DNA of 33,416 nucleotides from Vibrio lentus (GCF_002875945.1 NZ_MCZK01000050.1:1-33416), one strand, 5' to 3'; positions 16,143-24,346 are shown, counted from the stretch's first letter. A program made the numbers and translations. The notes: generated by a model not told the origin, from the letters alone.

Positions 16143-17207
16143 ATGCCAATGCCACCAGAACTCGAAATGAGAAAAGCGATAGCCGTCAGAGACAAGTCTT
16201 TCGACGGGCAATTTTTCTATGGTGTTATCACTACGGGTGTTTATTGCTTGCCATCGTGTTCTGCGAGGCCTGCAAAACCTGAGAACTTGAGGTTCTTTGA
16301 AAGCATTGAAATGGCGATGTTGGCAGGCTTCAGGCCATGCAAACGCTGCCACCCTTTTCCGGGAAACTCTCGAGTAGAAAAATTGGTAGAAGTTGCACGC
16401 CACATTGAAGCACACGCTGATGAGAAACTCACACTTTCTAGCTTAGGTGAAATTGCGGAATTATCTCCCTCACGATTACAAAGGCTGTTCAAAGAAGCAT
16501 TCGGAGTGTCACCTAAAGCGTATCAAGATGCCGTTCGAATGCGTCACTTTAAGAGCTCTCTAAAACAAGGGGACGGCGTAACCGACGCCATCTACGCCTC
16601 TGGTTTTGGCTCAATCAGTCGTGTTTATGGAGAAGCAACTCGCAACATCGGTATGGCACCAAAAGCCTATCGAGCAGGAGGCGCTGGCGAAACGATCAAT
16701 TATGCATGCCGCCAAACTTCACTCGGTTTCATGATGATGGCCGCGACCGATAAAGGCGTCTGTTTCGTGCAATTTGGTGACAATGAACAAACACTATTAG
16801 AGCAATTGCGTAGCGAGTTCCCAAAAGCCGAACTGACAATTTCTGCGTCACTAGATACGCCCGAGTTGGATTTCTGGATAGAAGCTCTCGATCAGCACAT
16901 CAGTCAAGGCACCCCAAGACCTGATTTGCCACTCGATATTCGAGGAACTGCATTTCAGATTAAGGTATGGCAATTTTTATTGAGCATCAAAGAAGGCGAT
17001 ATTGTCAGCTACAGTGAAGTAGCTAGTGAGATCGACAAACCAAAAGCCGTTCGAGCGGTAGCATCAGCTTGTGGTAAAAACCGGATTGGCGTGCTAATAC
17101 CTTGCCATCGCGTTCTGAGAAGTAATGGCGAGCTAGGTGGATACCGTTGGGGATTGGAACGTAAACGCGCGTTATTAGATAAAGAGCGATTAGTACGAGA
17201 CAAGTAA
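16143..17207 (+). CDS. ada: Ada: DNA methylphosphotriester / O6-methylguanine methyltransferase and transcriptional activator
   Basis: 354 residues, the same size as Escherichia coli Ada. The N-terminal zinc domain carries Cys35, Cys39, Cys66 and Cys69 (TTGVYCLPSCSARPAKPENLRFF, GFRPCKRCHPF), the spacing of the four zinc ligands of Ada, where Cys35 would take the methyl group from phosphotriesters. An AraC-type HTH follows (LTLSSLGEIAELSPSRLQRLFKEAFGVSPKAYQ). The C-terminal methyltransferase domain has FQIKVWQFLLSIKEGDIVSYSEVA and the active-site IPCHRV with Cys321, ending in GGYRWGLERKRALL. It removes methyl groups irreversibly and, once methylated, activates the adaptive response to alkylation. 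The gene ends 70 bases before a bidirectional terminator shared with ffs. Confidence 0.97.
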   Translation: MPMPPELEMRKAIAVRDKSFDGQFFYGVITTGVYCLPSCSARPAKPENLRFFESIEMAMLAGFRPCKRCHPFPGNSRVEKLVEVARHIEAHADEKLTLSSLGEIAELSPSRLQRLFKEAFGVSPKAYQDAVRMRHFKSSLKQGDGVTDAIYASGFGSISRVYGEATRNIGMAPKAYRAGGAGETINYACRQTSLGFMMMAATDKGVCFVQFGDNEQTLLEQLRSEFPKAELTISASLDTPELDFWIEALDQHISQGTPRPDLPLDIRGTAFQIKVWQFLLSIKEGDIVSYSEVASEIDKPKAVRAVASACGKNRIGVLIPCHRVLRSNGELGGYRWGLERKRALLDKERLVRDK

Positions 17208-17276
17208 GCGCTAGAGTAGCTAATCAATAGACTTGAAGACGTTATTTAAAATTACAATTTAAAAGCTTCAGATAGC

Positions 17277-17306
17277 AAAAAGCCGCTCATTAAGAGCGGC
17301 TTTTTA
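17277..17306. terminator. Bidirectional intrinsic terminator (ada / ffs)
   Basis: A perfect stem AGCCGCTC / GAGCGGCT with a five-base loop (17281-17301), flanked by A4 on the left and T5 on the right. It can end ada transcription on the plus strand and 4.5S RNA transcription on the minus strand. Confidence 0.85.
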
Positions 17307-17310
17307 TATG

Positions 17311-17417
17311 GGTGGAAGCCCCAGCCACATCCCGGCACACACGTCGCCTGCTGCGGCTGCTCCCTTCCAGGCCTGACCGAGTTCACAAGTTAGTGTTGCG
17401 GGAGGACCAGAGCCTCC
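17311..17417 (-). ncRNA. ffs: 4.5S signal recognition particle RNA
   Basis: About 107 bases that closely follow the bacterial small SRP RNA when read on the minus strand. The 5' end GGAGGCTC pairs with the 3' GGGCTTCC, the conserved CCTCCCGCAAC segment follows, and the apical domain reads GGTCAGGCCTGGAAGGGAGC, holding the GGAA tetraloop and the asymmetric loop bound by Ffh. The distal GTGTGCCGGGATG segment completes the stem. The RNA forms the SRP with Ffh and targets nascent membrane proteins to FtsY at the inner membrane. The terminator at 17277-17306 follows its 3' end. The neighbourhood (alkyltransferase-like gene, ybaY, tesB) is the one also found beside ffs in Escherichia coli. Exact ends may be off by a few bases. 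Confidence 0.95.
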
Positions 17418-17609
17418 ATAGATTCTTTTTCTAAGAGGCTTGCCTCAAAGAGTGATTGGATTATTAAGCATCGCAGCAACCATTGCAAGCTCTTCGACCC
17501 TATTTTTGAACAATTGCTGTCTAAGTGCTTATCCTTTATTCAAACCACTAGAAAATCGCAGGTAAATTCACCATTTACCTGAGTTCTAAGGGCTTGAGTT
17601 TCTGTAGTG

Positions 17610-18353
17610 TTAGATATCGATGTCTTCGTTATCTTCGGTGCGAAGGATGTAATCTGTCATCCATGCCGTGCCTAACAGGCACAACCAAACCACAAATACC
17701 GGGCTTGGCACCTCAATGCTTGGGGTAATCACCAAAGCAGCAAAACCGACCGTTGGTAATGTCCAACACAATAGCTTATTCCATCGGAAGGTTTTCAAAC
17801 GCGTCAGTGTTTCCATCGATGCCATGATGCCTGTAACACACAAGGCAACCAAAGCCGCGTAAGGTAAATCGGCCATCCATAATGGAAGAATCAAGCCTAA
17901 TGACCACCAGCTGTGCCGGCTGGCTGGCTTAAGGTGATTCGCCGCCCACCAAATCATGATGATCGACAAGGTTTGCAGTGTGGTAACCCAAGGTGCGCCA
18001 TCAAGCTTACCTGCGGATTGGGTCACCATAATCCCGACTTGTAGGGTCGCGACAATTAACCCCGAAATAATAACAACCGACAAGCTACTGCGTTTTGAAA
18101 AGACCACCATCAATAATGGGAATAGCACCCAAGCACTAACAGAGAGCGTGATGGGTTGTAGGGGCAGCGTTAAGCCGTAAGTCGTCATGGAAATAAGCAG
18201 AACTAATCCTGCAATTCCGCCCTGCGGTAATATCCATAATGCAGGGATGACCATTGCAAGCACTGGGATGTCTCCCTCACTTAAACTGATTGCTCTCGCA
18301 CAAACAACGGCTAATAATGTGGTTATCAAGAACTGAAACGTTGAAAATACCAT
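17610..18353 (-). CDS. Hypothetical inner-membrane protein
   Basis: 247 residues with about eight hydrophobic segments (for example FLITTLLAVVCARAISL, VLAMVIPALWILPQGGIAGLVLLISM, VVIISGLIVATLQVGIMVTQSAG), and an acidic C-terminus ending EDNEDIDI. I do not recognise the family. Several Trp residues in IMIWWAANHL and SWWSLGLILPLWMADL suggest membrane interfaces. The start codon has an excellent GGAGAGG ribosome-binding site, so the gene is real. It is divergent from the alkyltransferase-like gene by 51 bases and upstream of ffs on the same strand, sitting between two genes that are neighbours in enterics. Confidence 0.8.
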   Translation of the reverse strand: MVFSTFQFLITTLLAVVCARAISLSEGDIPVLAMVIPALWILPQGGIAGLVLLISMTTYGLTLPLQPITLSVSAWVLFPLLMVVFSKRSSLSVVIISGLIVATLQVGIMVTQSAGKLDGAPWVTTLQTLSIIMIWWAANHLKPASRHSWWSLGLILPLWMADLPYAALVALCVTGIMASMETLTRLKTFRWNKLLCWTLPTVGFAALVITPSIEVPSPVFVVWLCLLGTAWMTDYILRTEDNEDIDI

Positions 18354-18404
18354 AGCCCTCTCCTTCTACCGATCCGTGGTATTAATGAACTAGGAATTTT
18401 TAGT

Positions 18405-18707
18405 ATGGACCAATTTTTGCCCCAAATCTTTGCAGTGATTCACCAAATTCCATATGGAAAAGTAACAACTTATGGAGACATAGCACGTTTTTCAGGTTTT
18501 CCGGGGTATGCACGACATGTCGGTAAAGCATTAGGTAACTTACCAGAAGGTAGCAAACTGCCTTGGTATCGGGTGATCAACAGTAAGGGCGAGATATCTT
18601 TGAAAGGTGATTCGTTTGATCGCCAGAAGAAGCATCTGGTCGAAGAAGGGATTGAAGTAAGCGATACAGGAAGGGTTAAACTCAGAATATACAAATGGCA
18701 GCCCTAG
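18405..18707 (+). CDS. Alkyltransferase-like (ATL) DNA lesion-binding protein
   Basis: 100 residues, the size of the ATL family (YbaZ in Escherichia coli). The MGMT-type winged-helix fold is evident in IPYGKVTTYGDIARFSGFPGYARHVGKALGN. At the position of the methyltransferase active site PCHR the sequence is PWYRVINSKG: Trp replaces the catalytic Cys, so it cannot transfer alkyl groups. ATL proteins bind O6-alkylguanine lesions and hand them to nucleotide excision repair. The ATG has AGGAA nine bases upstream. It is 1.2 kb from the intact ada gene, so two branches of alkylation repair flank the ffs locus. Confidence 0.92.
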   Translation: MDQFLPQIFAVIHQIPYGKVTTYGDIARFSGFPGYARHVGKALGNLPEGSKLPWYRVINSKGEISLKGDSFDRQKKHLVEEGIEVSDTGRVKLRIYKWQP

Positions 18708-18800
18708 AGCTGCCATTAATCACCTAGTTAGCTAGAAGGCGAATGAGCTAATCAACGAACCAACTAGCCAAGATGCCTTAATATTGGCATCCATTTCTAA

Positions 18801-19241
18801 TTAACGAACACCAACCAAGCGTAGGTCTGCTTGTTGCGTGTTTTCTACGTCGGTAATCACTGACTTAATTGTGTCAGTTGTGAAACGCAGTTTGCCGTCA
18901 ACATGAATCGTTGCGCGCATGTTGTAGCGGTGGTTCGGTTGAATCTTGTTGTTGTCGTAGCTCAGCTCGAATGCGAACGGTACTTGCTTACCGTCAGTAG
19001 TGAATTCTTGAGTCGCGATAACGGTCGATGGTGCGTCAGCCAGTGAAATATCTTCTAGCGTTACGGTAACCACTGCATTCTCGGGCAATGCAATTCTTTC
19101 GCGATAGCTTACTGTTCCTGAAATCACTTGAGCGTTCTCTGCAACCACTTCCTGAGAAGTGTTCGTTTCTGATGTTGCTTGGCAACCAACAAGTAGGCCA
19201 AACGATACTAAAGACGTAATAAGAATTAGAGCCTTTTTCAT
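18801..19241 (-). CDS. YbaY family lipoprotein
   Basis: 146 residues from the ATG at 19241 (a TTG two codons earlier is less likely). The lipoprotein signal MKKALILITSLVSFGLLVGC has its lipid-attachment Cys in LVGC. The mature part is a beta-rich domain (VISGTVSYRERIALPENAVVTVTLEDISL, PFAFELSYDNNKIQPNHRYNMRATIHVDGKLRF) of the YbaY/YscW-type lipoprotein family. Function is unclear; location is probably the outer membrane. The gene is divergent from tesB, the same neighbour relation as in Escherichia coli, which supports the assignment by synteny. Confidence 0.88.
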   Translation of the reverse strand: MKKALILITSLVSFGLLVGCQATSETNTSQEVVAENAQVISGTVSYRERIALPENAVVTVTLEDISLADAPSTVIATQEFTTDGKQVPFAFELSYDNNKIQPNHRYNMRATIHVDGKLRFTTDTIKSVITDVENTQQADLRLVGVR

Positions 19242-19409
19242 ATTCAATTTCTCTCAACATGTTTGCCGGACTCGGCAAATCTACCCACCAATTATAAGAG
19301 AGCTTTCATATTCTGTCTTGAAACTCTATGATTTATTGACAGATATCTGACTAAGCTAAATGATTAGCACCATAATCTGACACTCATTTTACGAAGAGGA
19401 ATGCTGGCG

Positions 19410-20270
19410 ATGAGTCAACCTTTACAAGAATTACTAAGTTTACTTCAGCTAGAGAAACTGGAAGAAGGTTTATTCCGTGGGCAAAGTGAGAACCTCGGCC
19501 TGCCACAGGTATACGGCGGTCAGGTATTGGGACAAGCGCTTTCCGCTGCCCGTTATACTGTTCAAGACGACCGTAGTGTTCACTCGTTTCACAGTTATTT
19601 TCTATTCCCCGGCGATCCTGAAAAGCCAATTATTTACGATGTTGAGAACCTAAGAGATGGACGCAGCTTCAGCACTCGCCGTGTTAAAGCGATTCAAAAT
19701 GGCCGCCCTATTTTCTATCTCACGGCTTCTTACCATGGTGATGCTCCAGGTTTTGAACATCAGAATGAAATGCCAAACATCCCTGGTCCAGAGAATTTTG
19801 CCTCTGAAACTGAGCTAGCGAGTCATATTGCTGAGTTCTTACCAGAGAAACTGCGTAAGACTTTCTGTGGCGAAAAGCCTATTGAGATGCGCCCTGTTAC
19901 TGTCGTTAATCCGCTAAAGCCTAAAAAGACCGAAGCAAAGCAGTATCTTTGGGTGAGAGCGAATGGTGCGTTGCCAGATAACCAACTCATTCACCAATAC
20001 CTGCTTGCTTACGCATCGGATTGGGGATTCTTGGTGACGGCACTGCACCCACATGAAGTTTCAATCATGACGCCAAACTTCCAAGTGGCGACGATTGACC
20101 ACTCCATCTGGTTCCACCGCCCATTCAAGATGGATGAATGGCTGCTTTATGCGATTGAAAGCCCAACAGCAGCGAACACTCGCGGCCTAGTTCGTGGCGA
20201 GATATTCAACCAGAAAGGTGAGCTAGTAGCGACTGCCGTTCAAGAAGGTGTAATGCGATTTACTAAGTAA
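19410..20270 (+). CDS. tesB: Acyl-CoA thioesterase II
   Basis: 286 residues from the ATG at 19410, exactly the length of Escherichia coli TesB and beginning with the same MSQ. An ATG at 19401 exists, but it touches the AGAGGA ribosome-binding site, whereas 19410 has proper spacing. The double hot-dog fold is recognised by [82 protein letters not shown] (catalytic Asp) and the terminal VQEGVMR (catalytic Gln). It hydrolyses medium- and long-chain acyl-CoA to free fatty acids in the cytoplasm. A bidirectional terminator lies downstream. Confidence 0.96.
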   Translation: MSQPLQELLSLLQLEKLEEGLFRGQSENLGLPQVYGGQVLGQALSAARYTVQDDRSVHSFHSYFLFPGDPEKPIIYDVENLRDGRSFSTRRVKAIQNGRPIFYLTASYHGDAPGFEHQNEMPNIPGPENFASETELASHIAEFLPEKLRKTFCGEKPIEMRPVTVVNPLKPKKTEAKQYLWVRANGALPDNQLIHQYLLAYASDWGFLVTALHPHEVSIMTPNFQVATIDHSIWFHRPFKMDEWLLYAIESPTAANTRGLVRGEIFNQKGELVATAVQEGVMRFTK

Positions 20271-20358
20271 CGATCAAGCGGTGTTTTAAAAACCGTCAAC
20301 TTCAATTGAGCTACATCTAGATGACTTTGTCATATAATGACAATTGGACACGTCAGTT

Positions 20359-20391
20359 AAAAAAAGAGCCCAACATTCGTTGAGCTCTTTT
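20359..20391. terminator. Bidirectional terminator between tesB and the adhesin
   Basis: A stem GAGCCCAAC / GTTGAGCTC (one internal mismatch) with an ATTC loop, A7 on the left and T4 on the right. On the minus strand the seven T bases after the stem make it a good terminator for the adhesin gene; on the plus strand it can end tesB. Confidence 0.75.
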
Positions 20392-20404
20392 GAAGTGTGA
20401 GGTC

Positions 20405-20422
20405 GGGAGCGCGAACGCTCCC
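20405..20422. repeat. Stable hairpin before the adhesin terminator
   Basis: GGGAGCG and CGCTCCC form a 7-bp GC-rich stem closing a CGAA (TTCG on the minus strand) tetraloop. It is located 27 bases after the adhesin stop and 14 bases before the terminator on the minus strand. It may protect the mRNA 3' end or assist termination. Confidence 0.5.
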
Positions 20423-20449
20423 TAAAGAGCACACATTACCCTTTATTCT

Positions 20450-23389
20450 TTACCAGCTGTATGATGCACCAACACCCGCCGAGACATTCACATCGTTACC
20501 TTTAGTACCTGAAACGTTACCATTCAGAGTCCAGTTCTCGGTTACCTTATGCGCATAGCCAACAGCGATAGCAGATTGGTCACCAGCACCACCTAAGCCA
20601 ACACCAAATGCAGATGTGTGACCATAACCAATATATGGGCGAGCTGCTGTTACTGCTTGCGCCGTAGCCATTGTTGAGTCTAAGTCTTCATAAACGTCGT
20701 CGATACGAGAGTTCATGCCTGCTATCTGCCCTTCAAGAGCTTCAATGTTTGCTTCCATCGCGTAAGTTGCAGTATCAGCTTGAGATTGGACGTAAGCTAC
20801 TGCTTGACCTTCACCGATTGAACCTAAGTCATGGTCATTTGGCCCACCGTTTTGTGGTGGATTTATACCGACAGGGTTACCATTACGAATTCCATCAGCG
20901 GCTTTCTTTAAGCCATTTTTAGCTTTGTTCATTTTAGTTTGAAGAGTTTGGCCTGCTTTCTCTAGCCCCGCGACAAGTGTCGAATTCTCTGGTTGCTCAT
21001 CTTGCTCTGGGAGGCCAATACCATTCTTTAGATTTTCAATTTCCTTCTGCATGGCAACCATCTCAGCCATCATTTTTTGCATAGCGTTTTGCAGATTGCC
21101 TTTAGCACCTTGAAGTTCAGTACGAGCATTTCCTTCTAGGTCGTTTAGGTGATCTTTTATTTCCGATTCGGCGGCTTCTTTAGCGCCTTCAACTTTTTTC
21201 TCGATATGAGCGACTGCTTGGCCTTGACCTACTGAACCAAATTCATGATCCATCGGGTATTTCCCACCTTCATTTGGTGGATTAGTACCCACATCATTGC
21301 TTTCCAAATCTTTGATTCGAGATTCGAGATTCGAGACAGTCGTAGACAGTTGTTGTTCAGCATTACTTGCTGCGTTTTTTAATGAATCAACACCAACAGT
21401 CATCCTTGCTTCAGCAATATTTAAATCTACCACTAGAGCGTCTTGTGCTGCCTGAGATGCTTCAATGTCTGCGTTAACTTGCGTCAGCTCACGAGTCAGC
21501 ATGTTTGTCGCATACTCTGCAGCAAGTTCTAATTCGACCTTACCTGAGTCAACCTTCTCATTTAGAGTGTAAATTTCTGTGCCGTTTTGCTCTGTCAAAG
21601 TTTTCATGTAAGCGAAGCTATCACTTAGTTCTTCTTGCATGTTCATTGAAGCGAACTGAAGTTTGCCCTTCGCCCCTTGAAGTTCAGTACGAGCATTTCC
21701 TTCTAGGCCGCCTAGATGATCAACAAGAGCTTGTTTCGACGTCGTTTGATCTTGTTTAATCGTGGCGAACTGTTCAGTAAGGGCAACTTTCATACCTTTC
21801 GCTTCTACCGTAAGTTTTGCAACATCAGCATCGGTATAACTGAAATTAACCGTATCTATAGGGGCAATTTCAGGGTCAATATCACCATTGGCAACACCGT
21901 TTAAGTAATCCCAAAGGTTTGTTTCAGTTTGACTGTTAGATTCTGAAGCAGGAATTGTAAACGTGAATGTTTTCATCAAAGCAATTTGCTCAGCAGTAGC
22001 CTTTGAAACCACCTCACTTGCTTGCTCTTGCTTTTGTTCGTCTTCAGCAGATATATAGTCATCTACAAATTGCTGTGCTTCTTCGCTGTCTTCTGTAACC
22101 TTGTTGATTTCATCAACAAACTTCTTACCAGAATCAATATCTTTCACTTCATGACGGTCACGAAGCTCTTGCTCTTTATCTCCGATTAACTCGTCTTGAA
22201 GGTTTGAGTCTGCAATAGGAACGATGATATTACCATTTTCATCAGTAACGTCTTTCAGATAACCATTGCCATTCATTTTATCAAGCAAAGAATTACGGCC
22301 ATCGATGGTAATTGAGTCTAAAAGATTAAGGGCTGATTGCTTATCTTCATCACTAAGGCCACTAATTTTTTCTTCAAGGTCGGAATAGAAACCGCCTACT
22401 TTATCACTCCACTGGGCGTTGCGCTTGTCACCAATAATAGTTTCAAGTGGAGAGTTACCGTCTGCGTCTAGGATTAGTTTAGGATTACCTAACTTGTCCT
22501 TAACTACATTGCCATTCTCATCCAGTTCAAAAAACTCTTCGCCGAATTCAGCAACAAAATCATCGTTATCAGCCAAGAACTTTGTTATATCAGAAGCAGA
22601 TGTTTCATTAGTAATCATCATGCCAAGTACTGCTTTCTTTTGCTCTTTTGTTTCTGCTAGTGCGTAGATAGCTTTATAACCGTCCATGTCTCCACGAGAA
22701 ACGCTACCCATTATTTCTTTAGCTTTCTTAGCTGCAGAACCATCTTTAGGTGATTCCCAAAGTGGAGGGTTGATGTCGCCTTCAGTATTTTTCTCACGAA
22801 GTTTTTCTTCAATCACTTCATCTGAATACGTTTCATCTGATTCAGCATCAGCTAAATATCCATTGTTCTGCATTGTTTCAAGAAGAGAGGTTCGGCCTTG
22901 AATAGAGATCGAATCAAGTAGGTTAATTGCTTTTTGCAGGTCATCACCCTCTAGGCTTGAAATGTGACCTTCTAAATCTGAATAGAAGTTTGCTACTTCC
23001 TTGTTCCATTGAGCATTACGCTTACCATTAACAAGGTCTTCAAACTCTTGAGTTGGCTTAGGGTTACCTTGGAAATCGGTGCCATCGAAAAGTTCTGGGT
23101 ATGCGTTGGTAAACGCTTCATTCTTAGCAAGATAAGACAGAATGTTTGACGTAGATGTTTCGTTAACAATCATCATCTTAACGACCATTGCTTTATCATC
23201 TCGGCTATCTGCCATCATGAACAGCGCTTTATAACTTTGCATATCTGACTTTGAGATAGTGCCCATCACTTCGTTGATCGTCTTCAAATGATCTCCGCTA
23301 ACATCAAAGTTAGGAGTAAGATCTTGAGATGCATTAGATAATGGAACCAATAAAGATGACAACGTCAGTGCGAGTAGCGACTTTTTCAT
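20450..23389 (-). CDS. Trimeric autotransporter adhesin (YadA-type anchor) with duplicated novel N-terminal module
   Basis: 979 residues from the ATG at 23389, which has GAGG eight bases upstream and begins a clear signal peptide (MKKSLLALTLSSLLVPLSNA); the frame extends 14 codons further without a better start. The last ~70 residues (ARPYIGYGHTSAFGVGLG, DQSAIAVGYAHKVTENWTLN, GVGASYSW) match a YadA-like membrane anchor: four beta strands per monomer, so the protein should trimerise and expose its passenger outside the cell. Residues 41-181 and 227-381 are two copies of a module I do not recognise (shared NETSxS, KRNAQW, FYSDLE, LLDSI.I.GR.SLL, NGYL). Residues ~400-900 are long coiled coils interrupted by two NPP..GG..DH..GS.G.GQAVA segments. 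Typical YadA head repeats are absent. Likely role: adhesion or surface attachment. Confidence 0.85.
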   Translation of the reverse strand: MKKSLLALTLSSLLVPLSNASQDLTPNFDVSGDHLKTINEVMGTISKSDMQSYKALFMMADSRDDKAMVVKMMIVNETSTSNILSYLAKNEAFTNAYPELFDGTDFQGNPKPTQEFEDLVNGKRNAQWNKEVANFYSDLEGHISSLEGDDLQKAINLLDSISIQGRTSLLETMQNNGYLADAESDETYSDEVIEEKLREKNTEGDINPPLWESPKDGSAAKKAKEIMGSVSRGDMDGYKAIYALAETKEQKKAVLGMMITNETSASDITKFLADNDDFVAEFGEEFFELDENGNVVKDKLGNPKLILDADGNSPLETIIGDKRNAQWSDKVGGFYSDLEEKISGLSDEDKQSALNLLDSITIDGRNSLLDKMNGNGYLKDVTDENGNIIVPIADSNLQDELIGDKEQELRDRHEVKDIDSGKKFVDEINKVTEDSEEAQQFVDDYISAEDEQKQEQASEVVSKATAEQIALMKTFTFTIPASESNSQTETNLWDYLNGVANGDIDPEIAPIDTVNFSYTDADVAKLTVEAKGMKVALTEQFATIKQDQTTSKQALVDHLGGLEGNARTELQGAKGKLQFASMNMQEELSDSFAYMKTLTEQNGTEIYTLNEKVDSGKVELELAAEYATNMLTRELTQVNADIEASQAAQDALVVDLNIAEARMTVGVDSLKNAASNAEQQLSTTVSNLESRIKDLESNDVGTNPPNEGGKYPMDHEFGSVGQGQAVAHIEKKVEGAKEAAESEIKDHLNDLEGNARTELQGAKGNLQNAMQKMMAEMVAMQKEIENLKNGIGLPEQDEQPENSTLVAGLEKAGQTLQTKMNKAKNGLKKAADGIRNGNPVGINPPQNGGPNDHDLGSIGEGQAVAYVQSQADTATYAMEANIEALEGQIAGMNSRIDDVYEDLDSTMATAQAVTAARPYIGYGHTSAFGVGLGGAGDQSAIAVGYAHKVTENWTLNGNVSGTKGNDVNVSAGVGASYSW
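21108..21140. repeat. 33-bp perfect repeat in the adhesin stalk, copy 1
   Basis: Identical to 21675-21707, 567 bases (189 codons) away and in the same frame. It encodes the shared LEGNARTELQG segment of the coiled-coil stalk. Recombination between copies would delete 189 residues without a frameshift. Confidence 0.85.
21675..21707. repeat. 33-bp perfect repeat in the adhesin stalk, copy 2
   Basis: Partner of 21108-21140. The similarity extends more weakly on both sides at protein level (LEGNARTELQGAKGKLQ against LEGNARTELQGAKGNLQ). Confidence 0.85.
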
Positions 23390-23429
23390 AGAAACCTCAA
23401 AAACGGGAACAGGAGTTTTGTGTGCTAAC

Positions 23430-23450
23430 AAAGGGTACCTAGTACCCTTT
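23430..23450. promoter_or_regulatory. Palindrome in the adhesin leader: operator or 5' hairpin
   Basis: Perfect arms AAAGGGTAC (23430-23438) and GTACCCTTT (23442-23450) with a three-base centre. It lies just downstream of the predicted adhesin transcription start, 40 bases before the start codon. It could be an operator for a dimeric regulator (the TetR-like neighbour is the first candidate) or a hairpin at the mRNA 5' end. Confidence 0.55.
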
Positions 23451-23460
23451 AGTTGTGCGT

Positions 23461-23489
23461 ACTATATACGCTTTAATATGCGTACTCAA
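23461..23489 (-). promoter_or_regulatory. Predicted sigma70 promoter of the adhesin, bracketed by repeats
   Basis: Read on the minus strand: -35 TTGAGT (23484-23489), 17-base spacer, -10 TATAGT (23461-23466); start near 23454. Two 8-bp direct repeats TGCGTACT (23456-23463 and 23479-23486) overlap the -10 and -35, and two 11-bp direct repeats TACCCTTTAGT (23443-23453 and 23490-23500) flank the whole promoter. Confidence 0.5.
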
Positions 23490-23623
23490 TACCCTTTAGT
23501 GTTAATATTGTCTTTTTTTTGAACTTTTTTTTGATAATTTGTAGATCAATAACTTACAGAACATCAGATCTATAAGTCATTTAATCAATGATTGAAGGGG
23601 AGCTTTGAAGGTCGGGTTAGCTG

Positions 23624-24112
23624 TTACTTTGAAGGGTTAGTAGGTATATCATCAATGTTGAGTAGATCGGTTACAGTAAGACCAAATAACTCCCGGATGA
23701 GCGTTAAGGGATCATGATTTGGTAAATGATGAGCAATCAACTGCCCCAGTTTTATTACTCCCAACCGACTACTTCCATCACCACCAGATTTATATGATTG
23801 CATCACAAACATTCGCATAACCATCCGAAATTGGGTGTTCTTCATTGCTTCTTTCCAAGAACTAAACAACGCATTTCTATCGGTGAAATCCAAATGATGC
23901 ATGATTATGGGAAATATTTTCCCTCTAATAGCAACCTCAAAATGCTGATTAGTTGGGTAATACCCTTGCAACGTGCTTTTACGCAGACCTGTATCTCTGC
24001 TCAAACGGTCGTAGGTAATGTACTCCCACCCTTCATTAAGAAAGATCTGTAAAATGATTTCGTTATAGTTCGCGAAATTTTGTTCGCGTTGCTCTCGTGA
24101 GATACGAGCCAT
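23624..24112 (-). CDS. TetR-like transcriptional regulator
   Basis: 162 residues, short for the family (about 190-210). The N-terminal HTH is recognisable: NYNEIILQIFLNEGWEYITYDRLSRDTGLRKSTLQGYYPTNQHFEVAI, with the TetR-type pattern of a recognition helix followed by YYP. The remainder is helical with no recognised ligand pocket (FRMVMRMFVMQSYKSGG, LGQLIAHHLPNHDPLTLIRELFGL). The ATG has AAGGAA at good distance. It is located directly upstream of the adhesin gene on the same strand, 234 bases away, and its own leader contains AAAGGGTT (24139-24146), similar to the repeat element at the adhesin promoter. Probable local regulator of the adhesin and of itself; this is inference. Confidence 0.7.
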   Translation of the reverse strand: MARISREQREQNFANYNEIILQIFLNEGWEYITYDRLSRDTGLRKSTLQGYYPTNQHFEVAIRGKIFPIIMHHLDFTDRNALFSSWKEAMKNTQFRMVMRMFVMQSYKSGGDGSSRLGVIKLGQLIAHHLPNHDPLTLIRELFGLTVTDLLNIDDIPTNPSK

Positions 24113-24346
24113 GATTGGTTCCTTTTTAATTTTAGCTCAAAGGGTTGCTTAGTTTGTCATCCACATCATCCTCTGATGTATAGAGTAAACCCAATTGCAT
24201 ACTTAGTACGAATTTAGCATGACATTCAAAATGTTTCACGTGTTGTTTACTACGCTCGTACTTAAGCTGCTATTGCTTATCAGTAATAACCGGTGTGACA
24301 GAGCTTCACCTGTAAAAGATTCATAACGATTTCAAGGTCACGTCCT

